Shown: positions 40,325 through 49,132, counted from the first letter of the stretch. The stretch: 64,000 bases of DNA from Methylophilaceae bacterium (GCA_905339275.1 CAJPFK010000038.1:124001-188000), one strand, 5' to 3'. The notes: generated from the letters alone by a model not told the origin. Numbers and translations: made by a program.

Positions 40325-40942
40325 ATGAGAATGAATGCATCGAAATCGCATCCGATGGTACTCACAGCAGCGGTCATGCTTACCTTGTTCAGCATTATCG
40401 GCAGCGCTGCGATTTCCGGATTGATCCCGGTTTCGCAACCGGAACAGGTACAAGCCGGGAACCCGGAAGCCGTTTACCAGGGCAAGCCGAATGGCCACAG
40501 CAGGGACGCCTCTCCCAAGGTTGTCAGCAAACAGGCTGCCGAGGTGCATGCAAGTAAAGTCCAGCCTGTAGCAGTGGATGCAAAACCAGAGTACGACAGG
40601 ATTGTTGAATGCCTGGAATGCGGCGAAGTCATTGCTATTGAAACCATCAGGATGGATGGCGAAAGTAGCGGCCTGGGTGCGGTAGCGGGCGGCATCGCCG
40701 GTGGCCTGCTGGGCAATCAGATCGGTGGCGGCAGCGGCCGCACGGTCATGACCGTGCTGGGCGTGGGCGGCGGCGCATACGCCGGCAATACTATCGAGAA
40801 AAAAGTAAAGGCATCGACGACCTATGTCGTTAAAGTAAGAACCAATGATGGAAACATCCAGACCATCACACAGAACACCCAGCCTCGATACAACGTAGGC
40901 GATAAAGTCAGGCTGCAAGGCGGGCAGCTTATCAGCGCCTAG
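40325..40942 (+). CDS. Glycine-zipper 2TM domain envelope protein
   Basis: A 205-residue protein with an N-terminal hydrophobic segment (about 12-32), a linker, and a glycine-zipper segment (GAVAGGIAGGLLGNQIGGG, then GVGGGAYAGNTIEKKV), as in SlyB/Rickettsia 17-kDa antigen-like proteins. A paired CLECGEV motif precedes the zipper, and the C-terminus (YVVKVRTNDGNIQTITQN) is a small beta domain. SlyB-type proteins are envelope-stress proteins in other bacteria. No lipobox is visible. Third gene of the sigma-54-driven group; a terminator follows. Confidence 0.82.
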   Translation: MRMNASKSHPMVLTAAVMLTLFSIIGSAAISGLIPVSQPEQVQAGNPEAVYQGKPNGHSRDASPKVVSKQAAEVHASKVQPVAVDAKPEYDRIVECLECGEVIAIETIRMDGESSGLGAVAGGIAGGLLGNQIGGGSGRTVMTVLGVGGGAYAGNTIEKKVKASTTYVVKVRTNDGNIQTITQNTQPRYNVGDKVRLQGGQLISA

Positions 40943-40970
40943 AAACGAATACTGTTTTCTCCTCTCTTAC

Positions 40971-41007
40971 AGCGGGCCTTCCTCTCCCCGAGAAGGTCCG
41001 CTTTTTT
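40971..41007 (+). terminator. Intrinsic terminator after the envelope gene group
   Basis: Eleven-base arms (40971-40981 and 40992-41002, one wobble) with a 10-base loop and a six-T run. It closes the transcript starting at the sigma-54 promoter. From here to 41230 no gene is seen on either strand. Confidence 0.87.
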
Positions 41008-41230
41008 ATGCCCATTTTGCATGAAAAGCGAGCTGAACCCAGGGGATTTACTGGCTCGCTGCGAGTTGGCTGTTCTAGAATCACGGCTGACAATAAGCGG
41101 GCACGCTGATCCGTCAAATGAAAAGAAGCCAGCCGGGTAGCCAAGCCCAAGGACATGGCCTGATTTTCCACTTTTCAATACCCGAACAAATTTTTTAACC
41201 TGCCCCACCAGGAAGTTTCCCTGGCGCCGG

Positions 41231-41755
41231 CTACTTTTTTACCGGGGCGCCACCCACTCCTTCAGCCAACCCCTCTAGGCCGGACTTCACATACGCATTG
41301 ACCGACAACTGCGCTGCTGCGTCATCCATGCCTTTCGGCGGCTCATTGGTCGTGTCTGCCCGGTAATAGCGCGCAATCCAGAGCACTTTCGATCCCGAGC
41401 CTTCCGCCACCACCTTGAGCCTTCCAGTCAGGGAGCTGACCGGCAGCGCCTTGACCTCGGACTCGGCCCCGAGCCGGTAGGAAATCGACATTTCAACCGG
41501 CAATATCTCATCCACTTCTTCGCTGATGATGCCACCGTTCTTCAATGTCAGCGTGCGTTTCAGCGGGGAAACTTCCTTGCAATCCGCCACGTCGGGATGC
41601 CAGGAAGCAATCGCGCAGGGTTCGCTGAGTTTTTTCCACACGATATCCGGTGTTGCGGCAATCAGCGCAGATTGGTCGGTTTTCTGCGGTGTCGGGCCAT
41701 GCGCATGGGCTGGAAAGGCGATAGCCGAGACGATCAGTGCTTGAAGCAGTTTCAT
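41231..41755 (-). CDS. mxaD: MxaD-like periplasmic SRPBCC protein
   Basis: A 174-residue protein with a signal peptide (LLQALIVSAIAFPAHA) and a START/SRPBCC fold (ATPDIVWKKLSEPCAIASWHPDV, ISYRLG). MxaD belongs to the methanol oxidation operon and was linked to electron transfer between methanol dehydrogenase and cytochrome c-L. The ATG at 41755 overlaps the mxaL stop; the longer upstream frame reads through mxaL. It is the last gene of the operon here; mxaE, mxaH and mxaB do not follow. Confidence 0.88.
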   Translation of the reverse strand: MKLLQALIVSAIAFPAHAHGPTPQKTDQSALIAATPDIVWKKLSEPCAIASWHPDVADCKEVSPLKRTLTLKNGGIISEEVDEILPVEMSISYRLGAESEVKALPVSSLTGRLKVVAEGSGSKVLWIARYYRADTTNEPPKGMDDAAAQLSVNAYVKSGLEGLAEGVGGAPVKK

Positions 41756-42792
41756 GTTTTCTTCCTGGACAAAAGGTGTTGTTGAAAAAATTGATAGAAT
41801 GCCGGCGGCATGAAAAACGCCAGGATCAACAGCATGGCAGGCACCACCAGCCATGGCCTTAAATCCGTCCTGGCCGAACGCCAGACCGACATTTTTCCCG
41901 ACGTCATTGCCGCCGTGAAATCGTTTGCAGAATCCAGTTGCATGTAATCCAGGCCGGTCGCTTTTGCCAGTTTCCGCAAATTGGCTCCATCCAGCGCGGA
42001 AAAATGCGCATTGCTTGTTTCATCGGGATGGCTGCCATGCGGCGCGTTCCTGCCGTGATAGCCTTTTTCCTGCTGCTCCATCTGCAGTACGGATTGCAAT
42101 TCGGATATGCCGAATGTGGCATAGCGCTGCACATCGTCGGCTTCCCAGTAACCCGTCACATTGTCACGCTCATCCAGCTTGGGAATGCGCCCTGCTGTCT
42201 GCAAGCCGGTACCGAGCACCAGCCCCTTGACCGCGCCGGGTTCGCCCTCAAACACCGGTGCGTATCTGGCGCTGGCTACCGGCGCCTGGTGACCGTCGCT
42301 GAAAAAGGCGACGCGCATGTTCTCGCCCAGTTTTGGAGCCTGTCCTACCGCGCTGTACAACCCATGCGCGATATAGGAGTCCGCCGCCCACGCCATACGC
42401 CAATCCATTCTGGCAATGGTTTCGTCCAGCGCGCCAAAATGCGCGCACACCTCCAGCGGATACTGGATATTGGCCGTACTGCGCTCGGTAAAAAGCCCCA
42501 GCGCGACCCGTGAGCCGCAAGGCAGCCTGCGCAATGCCTGCCGCATCACCCGCTTGGAAAATTCCAGGCGGCTCATGCTGTTTCCATGCACCACGGTATC
42601 GCGCACGTTCATGCTCTGCGTAATATCCAGCACGAAAAACCAGTCATAAACCCGGCGTGGCAGCTTGGCATGCGGTTCTGCCAGGCAGATGCCCAGCAGC
42701 ACGATAGCCAGCAGCAGCATGCGTCCGCGCCAGTCAAGATTGCGCCACCAGTTCACGGCATACCACGCGGGAATCCGGGGATGGAAGGCCAT
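41752..42792 (-). CDS. mxaL: MxaL-like von Willebrand A domain membrane protein
   Basis: A 346-residue protein with an N-terminal helix (about 25-40), a von Willebrand A domain with a MIDAS-like DITQSMNVRD motif (DxTxS instead of DxSxS), GLFTERS and FFSDGHQAP, and a C-terminal helix (about 310-330, LVVPAMLLILAFFM). MxaL acts with MxaA, MxaK, MxaC, MxaS and MxaR in inserting calcium into methanol dehydrogenase. It overlaps mxaK by 40 bases, unusually long for this operon; a later start cannot be excluded. Confidence 0.88.
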   Translation of the reverse strand: MAFHPRIPAWYAVNWWRNLDWRGRMLLLAIVLLGICLAEPHAKLPRRVYDWFFVLDITQSMNVRDTVVHGNSMSRLEFSKRVMRQALRRLPCGSRVALGLFTERSTANIQYPLEVCAHFGALDETIARMDWRMAWAADSYIAHGLYSAVGQAPKLGENMRVAFFSDGHQAPVASARYAPVFEGEPGAVKGLVLGTGLQTAGRIPKLDERDNVTGYWEADDVQRYATFGISELQSVLQMEQQEKGYHGRNAPHGSHPDETSNAHFSALDGANLRKLAKATGLDYMQLDSANDFTAAMTSGKMSVWRSARTDLRPWLVVPAMLLILAFFMPPAFYQFFQQHLLSRKKT

Positions 42793-43316
42793 CCCTCGAT
42801 GAACTCGCCTGTTTCCAGCTCATCTTCCTCGTTCTTTTTCACGCTGCTTTTGCCTTCGAATATCGGCGAGAGGCGCAAAGCCAGCTCATAGTTGTATTTA
42901 GCTTCATGCCATCCCGGCTCCAGGCGTAAAGCCTCGCGATAGCTTTCCTTGGCCATGGAGAGCAGCGCACTGGCCTGGTCCCAGGCTTCCAGCCCTTTTT
43001 CATCGAGCAGGCTGCTGGCTTCCCGCAAATACAAATTGGCCGAGTTATAATATGCGGACTTGCGGATTACCGGGTTATCGGCGGATGCCGCCTGCGCATA
43101 CAAAGCCAGCGCTTTCTGCATGTCGCCCCGCTTGCCCCAGTAAATGGCATCGGCAAAAACCGCATCCGCCGAATCGTTGCCATGAAGTTTTCCGGCCTGC
43201 AGTTTCTGGTTGTAAACGAATGCCTGATTCAGTTCGTATCCGGTTCGGATCAGCGCAAAAAGGGAGACGAAAAATACCATCATCGCCAGTGGGAATAATT
43301 TCAAGCGACGCGCCAT
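42753..43316 (-). CDS. mxaK: MxaK-like TPR membrane protein
   Basis: A 187-residue protein with an N-terminal helix (about 7-25) and TPR-like helices (about 55-150, ALALYAQAASADNPVI, YREALRLEPGWHEAKYNYELAL), ending in an acidic, proline-containing tail. MxaK is required for methanol dehydrogenase maturation in Methylobacterium. Overlaps mxaC by 16 bases and mxaL by 40 bases. Confidence 0.85.
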   Translation of the reverse strand: MARRLKLFPLAMMVFFVSLFALIRTGYELNQAFVYNQKLQAGKLHGNDSADAVFADAIYWGKRGDMQKALALYAQAASADNPVIRKSAYYNSANLYLREASSLLDEKGLEAWDQASALLSMAKESYREALRLEPGWHEAKYNYELALRLSPIFEGKSSVKKNEEDELETGEFIEGWPSIPGFPRGMP

Positions 43317-44308
43317 CGTTTCACCTCCGTTAAATGCAATACGAACAAACCGCAGCCGCAGAACAATGCGAGCAGGTAGAACATGCGCGCCAGGTCACGC
43401 CGCGGCGCGGCTTCATGGTAGCGTACCGGCTGGTTCTTCAGCCGCGCGATATCGGCCATGGCGCGCTCTACCGCGAGCGGATTTTCCGCTTCATAAGCGC
43501 GGTAAGGCACCCCCAGCGTACCGAAATACCGATGCAACTGGTATTCCGGGTATGCGTCCTCATCCCCTTCTTCCGGCGTCGTTCTCAGGCTTGCGCCATT
43601 GGCGGAACGCAAATAGATCCAGTAAAGCGAAGCGCCCTGCCGCTGGAACATATTGCGCAGCATATCCTGCGTTTTCACATCGAGATGGGCGCCGCCGTCG
43701 GAAACCAGAAGCAGCACGCGCGAACCCGTCACCGGCCTGCCTTCGTAGTAATCCAGCGCCATGCCCAAGCCGCGGGCCACGGCGGTAAAGCCCATGCCGC
43801 CGGCTTCCGTCGCACGCAATGCCGCCAGCACCGCATCGCGGTCGCCGCCCAGCGGCGCGACCAGGATCGGGGAGGTGCTGAATGTCACCATGCCCAGCAA
43901 ATCCTCCCGTCCCTGGCGGACGAATGTCTCCAGCACGCGCCGCGCCGCTGCCATCTTGGATGCGCTGCCTTCCGCGGGCCGGTCGGCAAAGTCGTCATTC
44001 ATGCTGGCGCTGCGGTCCAGCACAATCATGACATGCGCCCCCTTGCCGATGCGCTCGACCGATTGCTCTCCCTGGTAAATACCGGCCAGCCCCAGCGCGA
44101 TGAATGCAATCGCCAGCGCGCCCAGAATGCGCCATAGCCGCTCCAGCCATAGTGACAAGGCATCTTCCGGCAGGCGCGCAATAGAGGGATAGCGGAAGGC
44201 GCTATGGCCTCGCACCAGCAATGGAACCAGCGCCAACAACAGCAATGCCAGGAACCATGGATGGTCTATCGTCGCATTCCGGAAAAAGTCATTGATGGAT
44301 GAGATCAA
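43301..44308 (-). CDS. mxaC: MxaC-like von Willebrand A domain protein
   Basis: A 335-residue membrane-bound vWA protein with helices near 17-30, 62-80 and 310-328 and a complete MIDAS, DRSASMNDD, with threonine and aspartate later (GMGFTAVA, LVSDGGAHLD). This is a BatA/BatB-like fold used with MoxR-type ATPases. The gene order mxaS-mxaA-mxaC-mxaK-mxaL is that of Methylobacterium and Paracoccus. Role inferred: part of the machinery inserting calcium into MxaF. Confidence 0.9.
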   Translation of the reverse strand: MISSINDFFRNATIDHPWFLALLLLALVPLLVRGHSAFRYPSIARLPEDALSLWLERLWRILGALAIAFIALGLAGIYQGEQSVERIGKGAHVMIVLDRSASMNDDFADRPAEGSASKMAAARRVLETFVRQGREDLLGMVTFSTSPILVAPLGGDRDAVLAALRATEAGGMGFTAVARGLGMALDYYEGRPVTGSRVLLLVSDGGAHLDVKTQDMLRNMFQRQGASLYWIYLRSANGASLRTTPEEGDEDAYPEYQLHRYFGTLGVPYRAYEAENPLAVERAMADIARLKNQPVRYHEAAPRRDLARMFYLLALFCGCGLFVLHLTEVKRWRVA

Positions 44309-44324
44309 GGCTGTTATCCCGGGC

Positions 44325-45245
44325 TTACTGCGTTTCCAGCGCTCTCAACCGGCGCCCCAGTGCGCTCAACTGGTCAAGGCTGGGCACATGCGTGCTGCCG
44401 GCAAAGAACACCCGCTCGGATTCGTCATAGAATCCTTCGACCTCAACGCGCAACGGCATCAGCCAGGGATTCCGCCGGAACAGCACGTGCAGGCTTTCCA
44501 TGCTCAGGGTAACGCCCGCCGAAGCATCGCATGCACGCCGTAGAATACGCATGGCTGCCAATGACTGTTCAACCATGCTGCCCGTTTTCCGCATACTGCG
44601 GATTTCCCGGCAGGCCCTGCGGAAAGGCCTGCGCGCGCTCCGGCCCAGGCGCAGCCAGTCGAAACGCCAGGCAAAGTAAATCGTCGACAACAGCAATCCG
44701 CAAAGCGCAGCGATCACCCCCGATTGCAGATTGCGCACCTGGCGCAGCGCGGCGGCGATATCTGCCTGCGGCGCCATATAGGCAGGCTTCATGACGACAG
44801 GCAAGAATGAAGACACCATGACACTGGGCGCATCGACATGCACGGCAAGCAGCTCTTCGCCGCGCCTGAACTGCAGCGCCAACGGCCTCAATGCATAAGG
44901 CCTGACTTCCGGCAGTACCTGGAAAATCTGCCAGTCCAGCGTGAGATCATGGCGGGTTGTCATTTTTTCATCCTGGCTTTCCCAGCGGGCATTGCGTAAT
45001 TCGACATAGCCGGAGGTCTTGCCGATGACCGGCAGCGAACTTTCATCCAGACGGTAACCCCTGGGCGTATGCACGACGACTTTTTGCTGCGCAAGGTCGC
45101 CGACGCTGTAGCCGATGCTGCGTATTTCGGATTTCCGGCTGACCGCTGCATCTGCTTCCTGCCCTTCCGCCGCGCCCCGCATCGGCGCAGATAGCACCAG
45201 AAACGCCAGCAGGAGGAATAAACGGCGATGAAGCTGGACGGTCAT
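44325..45245 (-). CDS. mxaA: MxaA-like protein
   Basis: A 306-residue protein with a signal peptide (FLLLAFLVLSAPMRGAAEG), a periplasmic beta domain, a helix near 175-195 (SGVIAALCGLLLSTIYFAW) and a cytoplasmic C-terminus. Loss of mxaA in Methylobacterium gives calcium-less methanol dehydrogenase. The GGAGG of the mxaS end is best spaced for the ATG at 45245, which overlaps the mxaS stop; an ATG at 45251 is the alternative. Confidence 0.88.
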   Translation of the reverse strand: MTVQLHRRLFLLLAFLVLSAPMRGAAEGQEADAAVSRKSEIRSIGYSVGDLAQQKVVVHTPRGYRLDESSLPVIGKTSGYVELRNARWESQDEKMTTRHDLTLDWQIFQVLPEVRPYALRPLALQFRRGEELLAVHVDAPSVMVSSFLPVVMKPAYMAPQADIAAALRQVRNLQSGVIAALCGLLLSTIYFAWRFDWLRLGRSARRPFRRACREIRSMRKTGSMVEQSLAAMRILRRACDASAGVTLSMESLHVLFRRNPWLMPLRVEVEGFYDESERVFFAGSTHVPSLDQLSALGRRLRALETQ

Positions 45246-46108
45246 CAGCATGCCTCCAGCAAGTGCCTTGTCAGATGTTCCACACAAAAACGATCCTCAA
45301 CGAAAAACGGCGTGCGGGCGCCTGCCTGTCTGCACATAGCGACGATCCCGGCACGGCGCTCGGCATAGGAAGCCTTGATACGTAGCGCCAGGCTCGGGCG
45401 CATGAACAGGGAACGGCTGCCGCCGGACTCCATATCGCGGACACGGGCCCAGCCCCATGCCGGGATATCACGGTATTCGGCGCTATCCCACAACACCAGC
45501 GGAACGACATCATGCTGGGTGAGTGACAGCAGGGTCTTTCGCAGCAATTTTTCTTCCAGGTGGAAATCCGAAATCAGGAAAACCAGCGAACGCTTTTGCC
45601 GCAAATGTTCGACAGCCAAAGGCAATGCGCTTGCCCCGGCACCTTCATAAAAGCTTCCCTGCAAGCATCTGGCGCGTATATCTTCAGCCAGGTTGCGACG
45701 ATGGGAAGGCGCTGAAAACATGTCGGCTCTTGCCTTGTCGTCACAAACCACGAGGGCGAAATTGTCTCCGTTGCGTGTAGCAGACCAGGCAATGGAAGCG
45801 GCAATATCGGCGGCCAGGCGATGCTTTTCGCCAGCGCCTGTAAACCGCATGGATGCCGATGCGTCCACGATGGCATACACATTCACCGCGCCGCGCTCGT
45901 AAAATGCACGCACCATGAGCTTGCGCGGCACGCTGCGCAGGCCGGCGCGCAAATCGATACGGCGCGGATCAGGGCTTTCAAGAAAAGGCACATAACCACG
46001 AAAATCCATGCTGCCGCCGGGCGTGCGCGTGGCATGGCTGCCGGGCTGCGCGCCACGCGCGCGCCAGTTCAGCCGGTAAAAAAACTCTTCAGGAACGAAA
46101 CCGCTCAA
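45245..46108 (-). CDS. mxaS: MxaS-like DUF58 protein
   Basis: A 287-residue cytoplasmic DUF58/vWA-like protein. It has DLRAGLRSVPRKLMVRAFYERGAVNVYAIVDASASMRF (split here: DASAS is the MIDAS core), FLISDF and LVLWDSAEY. MxaS and the MoxR-type ATPase MxaR form the usual pair. A 19-base gap separates it from mxaR; the stop overlaps mxaA. Confidence 0.88.
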   Translation of the reverse strand: MSGFVPEEFFYRLNWRARGAQPGSHATRTPGGSMDFRGYVPFLESPDPRRIDLRAGLRSVPRKLMVRAFYERGAVNVYAIVDASASMRFTGAGEKHRLAADIAASIAWSATRNGDNFALVVCDDKARADMFSAPSHRRNLAEDIRARCLQGSFYEGAGASALPLAVEHLRQKRSLVFLISDFHLEEKLLRKTLLSLTQHDVVPLVLWDSAEYRDIPAWGWARVRDMESGGSRSLFMRPSLALRIKASYAERRAGIVAMCRQAGARTPFFVEDRFCVEHLTRHLLEAC

Positions 46109-46127
46109 TGTTCTCTCCCGGTGGTAA

Positions 46128-47150
46128 TCAGGGCGCCGGAATCTTGTCCAGCACCTCGTTCAGCAGGCGTGGCGCAATCGTCTCGCGCCGCAATTCATAG
46201 GCCGGGGTAAAGAATATGCGATGGGCAACCGTCTCGTGGAATACCGCGCGGATATCATCGGGCGCCAGATAATCGCGCCCCTCCAGCCATGCCCGACACC
46301 TGGCGGCACGCATCATCATCGCCATGCCGCGCGGGCTGGCTCCGCCGGCGATCAGCCTGCCTGTATCGACATCTTCCAGTTCAATGCCTGCCGAAGCCGG
46401 GTCGCGCAATGCACGCCAGAGGTTGACGGCATAATCCTGCAAGGGCAATTCGGCCCGCACATGATCCTGTATGGCAGCGGCCAGTCCATTCAATTGCGCA
46501 TAAGGCACAATGGCGGCGGGCAAGCTGTCTATCATGGCATCGACGTGATGGAAGCGCGTATTGAACATCAACTCTTTCTGCAATTCGCGATCATCGGGGG
46601 CATCCACGTTGATTTCCATGAAAAACCGGTCGCGCGCGGCAGCCGGCAGTTCAAAGGTTTCCTCCCGTTCAAGACGATTGCGGTCGGCGAATACCGTCAG
46701 ATGCGGAAAAGCGTATTCCCGATTGAACGCGCTTACGCTCCGCTCCGCCATCAACCTCAACAGCAGGCTGTGCGCCTGCGGTCTTGCCCGGTTGATTTCA
46801 TTGAAAAAGAACACGGCCAGCGCATCTTCATGCTGCAATAACGGGCCCGGTGCAACCGCGGGCTGGCCATGCTGGTCGAGATAGGCATGATAGAGAAAAT
46901 CGCTGGGCATCAGGTCGATCGCCCCCTCGATCCGCTGGTATTCGCCGCCGAGCAGGCGTGCAGCCGCGCGCAGCAGTGTCGTTTTGCCCACCCCCACATC
47001 GCCTTCCAGCAGCACGTGCCCGCGGGAAAAAATGGTGATGGTCAGGGCACGCACCTGCCGCTGCATTCCCAGCACGACGCTGTTCAATGATTGCTCAAAA
47101 GCACTGACGCGTTCGCGCCATTCGGAAAGGTTGATTTGTTTTTCTTGCAT
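46128..47150 (-). CDS. mxaR: MoxR-family AAA+ ATPase MxaR
   Basis: A 340-residue AAA+ ATPase with Walker A GDVGVGKTT and a Walker B-like FFFNEINRARPQ, where the usual Asp of DEINRA is Asn. The sensor region has FADRNRLEREETFELPAAARDRF, close to family consensus. The start at 47150 has AGGA 6 bases upstream; an upstream frame extends nine codons. MoxR proteins act as metal- or cofactor-insertion chaperones; this one belongs to the group loading calcium/PQQ in MxaFI. A terminator-like hairpin lies between mxaI and this gene. Confidence 0.92.
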   Translation of the reverse strand: MQEKQINLSEWRERVSAFEQSLNSVVLGMQRQVRALTITIFSRGHVLLEGDVGVGKTTLLRAAARLLGGEYQRIEGAIDLMPSDFLYHAYLDQHGQPAVAPGPLLQHEDALAVFFFNEINRARPQAHSLLLRLMAERSVSAFNREYAFPHLTVFADRNRLEREETFELPAAARDRFFMEINVDAPDDRELQKELMFNTRFHHVDAMIDSLPAAIVPYAQLNGLAAAIQDHVRAELPLQDYAVNLWRALRDPASAGIELEDVDTGRLIAGGASPRGMAMMMRAARCRAWLEGRDYLAPDDIRAVFHETVAHRIFFTPAYELRRETIAPRLLNEVLDKIPAP

Positions 47151-47235
47151 GATGATCCTGTAGCGCTCGCAGTACATGAAGGCAGTTTCAGCAGAACACT
47201 AGGGAATAGTGAGAAATATCCTGCTGGAATTGCCC

Positions 47236-47270
47236 CAAAAACAAGCCGATGCCGGAAGGCATCGGCTTGT
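47236..47270 (-). terminator. Terminator-like hairpin between mxaI and mxaR
   Basis: Thirteen-base arms (47241-47253 and 47258-47270) with a 4-base loop and, on the minus strand, a short T-run (TGTTTTTGG). It lies 14 bases after the mxaI stop. Partial read-through would make mxaFJGI abundant and the maturation genes scarce. Confidence 0.75.
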
Positions 47271-47283
47271 CTCATCCAGCAAC

Positions 47284-47559
47284 TTACTCGATATCGTAAA
47301 CAAACTTGCCTGTAGCCTTGGCATTGGCAATACGCTTGGCATTGCGCGCATCCATGGCCTTGATGCTGGCTTGCTGCTTGCCGACTTCAACAGGGTCATG
47401 TTTCGGGTCGTATTTCGAGCCTGCGATCTTTTCCGGATAACCGGGCTTGGCCTCCCAGCAGTTTCCGGCTTCCTTACATTTCTGGCCGTCATACGCAAGG
47501 GACGCGCCGGATGCAACCATTGCGCCTGCGACTGCCATCATTGTCAAAATGCGTTTCAT
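47284..47559 (-). CDS. mxaI: Methanol dehydrogenase small (beta) subunit
   Basis: A 91-residue precursor: signal peptide (MMAVAGAMVASGASLA) and a mature chain of about 70 residues beginning YDGQKCKEAGNCWE, with the two disulfide cysteines, KPGYPEKIAGSKYDPKHDP, and a Lys/Arg/Ala-rich C-terminal helix. It pairs with MxaF in the alpha2beta2 periplasmic enzyme. The ATG at 47559 has AAGGAG at good distance; the longer frame is discounted. Confidence 0.96.
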   Translation of the reverse strand: MKRILTMMAVAGAMVASGASLAYDGQKCKEAGNCWEAKPGYPEKIAGSKYDPKHDPVEVGKQQASIKAMDARNAKRIANAKATGKFVYDIE

Positions 47560-47654
47560 GAAAATCTCCTTCTTGATATGGTTGCTGGTGATACAACATC
47601 TCCACAGGTAGCCACCAGTGAGCACGCCTGAGGAATTCCGTTAAAACGCGAACG

Positions 47655-48272
47655 TTATTTTTTCCACTTGGCTTTTTTCGGGTCGCCCTGATAGATGCTG
47701 CGCAACCAGCTCATCACCTGCAGGATCTCATCCTTGGTCAATAGCCCCCGTTGCGGCCCCATCATGCCCTGCCCGCCGCCATAGATCGTTTCAAACAATC
47801 CCTTATCCGTTGCATTGGCCGGATATGTCCAGTAATCATCGGCCAGGGCAGGCCCCAATTTGCCTTCGGCAAGATGCCCATGACAGCCGGAACAGGCGGT
47901 CGAGTAAATGGTGTAACCGTTCCGGATCACGTCCTCGTTATCGTTGTACGGATTCTTGCCGGTGCGCAAAAACTCCTGTGCAGCACTGCTATCGGGGCCT
48001 TTGCCATCATTAAAATCCAGCGTATCCCCTGAAATCGTGCCGCGGAAATCCAGGATCGGTCCGGCGCTTGCTGGTTCCGTCCCGCCAGTTTCCGTAGCGG
48101 CAATTTTCACGGATGCATCGCCCCCGGTTATCGCCTGGGCACTGACGATGGCCTCCCGATTGGGAGATGAACCGGCGTCTGTGGCTGCGTGGCATGCAGG
48201 CAGGGATGCCGCCATCAATATGGCCGCGCATAGCGCTGAATAATTACTGCGTTTTATAACTGAGCTGAACAT
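47655..48272 (-). CDS. mxaG: Cytochrome c-L (MxaG)
   Basis: A 205-residue periplasmic c-type cytochrome, the specific electron acceptor of methanol dehydrogenase. Signal sequence about 7-28, one heme-binding CSGCH, and a Met ligand candidate in GGQGMMGPQRG. A long low-complexity N-terminal stretch precedes the conserved FRGTISGDTLDF. ATG 48272 is preceded by GAGG; a GTG at 48287 overlapping mxaJ is less likely. The mature N-terminus near ACHA may be a lipobox, suggesting possible membrane anchoring. Confidence 0.93.
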   Translation of the reverse strand: MFSSVIKRSNYSALCAAILMAASLPACHAATDAGSSPNREAIVSAQAITGGDASVKIAATETGGTEPASAGPILDFRGTISGDTLDFNDGKGPDSSAAQEFLRTGKNPYNDNEDVIRNGYTIYSTACSGCHGHLAEGKLGPALADDYWTYPANATDKGLFETIYGGGQGMMGPQRGLLTKDEILQVMSWLRSIYQGDPKKAKWKK

Positions 48273-48283
48273 TATTTCCTCGA

Positions 48284-49132
48284 TCACTTGGTAGAAACTG
48301 GTAGCAACGGAATGCCTTCATTACGAAGAATTGCCTCTATCTCGCCGCGTTTTTCCGCAATCACCCGGTTAAGGTCCTGCTGCAGCGCGGTATCGCCCTT
48401 GCGCACGCCCATCGCTACCTCGTAATGCATCGGCACTTTCTCGCCGTTTGCTTTCCTGGCATCATCCTTGACCACTTGCACTTTCAGCGGAACCTGGCTT
48501 TTCCCGATGTACCTAGACACTTCCGGCGCCCAGAGCATGGCAGCGTGAATATATTGGGATGCGACGTCATTCATCACTTCGGCAGGGTCGACCTTGACGT
48601 ATTTATTCCGGGTAGACTGGTAGCGCTGCTTTTCGGCAAAGTAATCGAACATGTCGTCGAAGCGATTGATTTGCAGCAGCATGACTTTGCCGGGGCTGTC
48701 AGGTAATACGCCGATACGGAAATTGCGCTCCTTCAGCAGATCGTCATTCCATGACGAGATATCGATACCCCTATCTTCGCGGGTGATGAAAATGTAGCCG
48801 CTTTTGTAATACGGATCGGTTTTCAGTACCCTGGGGTCGGTCGTGTCCACGCCAATAACCAGGTCACATTTATTCTTATCCAGATAATCCCGCACGATGT
48901 AGCGCGCATCTTTCCAGTAGACAAAATTCACTTTCCTGTTCAATGCCTTGCCGACGACATCGGCAATCGCATTCTCAAACCCTTCCTTTTTCGAGTTGGA
49001 AAAAGGCATCTCATTCTCTCCGGCACAGACGTTGAGATCGGCCGCATGACCCTGGATTGCCCCAAGCCCTATCATTCCTGCAAAAAGCGAACTGAATCCC
49101 AAGCGCAAGAACTTCCTGTTTATCGTTTGCAT
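48284..49132 (-). CDS. mxaJ: MxaJ periplasmic binding-protein-like factor
   Basis: A 282-residue solute-binding-like protein with a signal peptide (FSSLFAGMIGLGAIQGHA) and mature start ADLNVCAGENEMPFSN. KKEGFENAIADVVGKAL and the DLVIGVDTTDPRVLKTDPYY segment match the MxaJ/MoxJ family, which is needed for active methanol dehydrogenase. Start chosen at 49132 because GGAAGG is then 10 bases upstream; the ATG at 49144 is too close to it. mxaG follows after 11 bases. Confidence 0.9.
   Translation of the reverse strand: MQTINRKFLRLGFSSLFAGMIGLGAIQGHAADLNVCAGENEMPFSNSKKEGFENAIADVVGKALNRKVNFVYWKDARYIVRDYLDKNKCDLVIGVDTTDPRVLKTDPYYKSGYIFITREDRGIDISSWNDDLLKERNFRIGVLPDSPGKVMLLQINRFDDMFDYFAEKQRYQSTRNKYVKVDPAEVMNDVASQYIHAAMLWAPEVSRYIGKSQVPLKVQVVKDDARKANGEKVPMHYEVAMGVRKGDTALQQDLNRVIAEKRGEIEAILRNEGIPLLPVSTK

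Noticed and set aside
40932-41208. Two overlapping minus-strand frames after the glycine-zipper gene
   Set aside because: They read through the terminator hairpin and show no recognisable protein.
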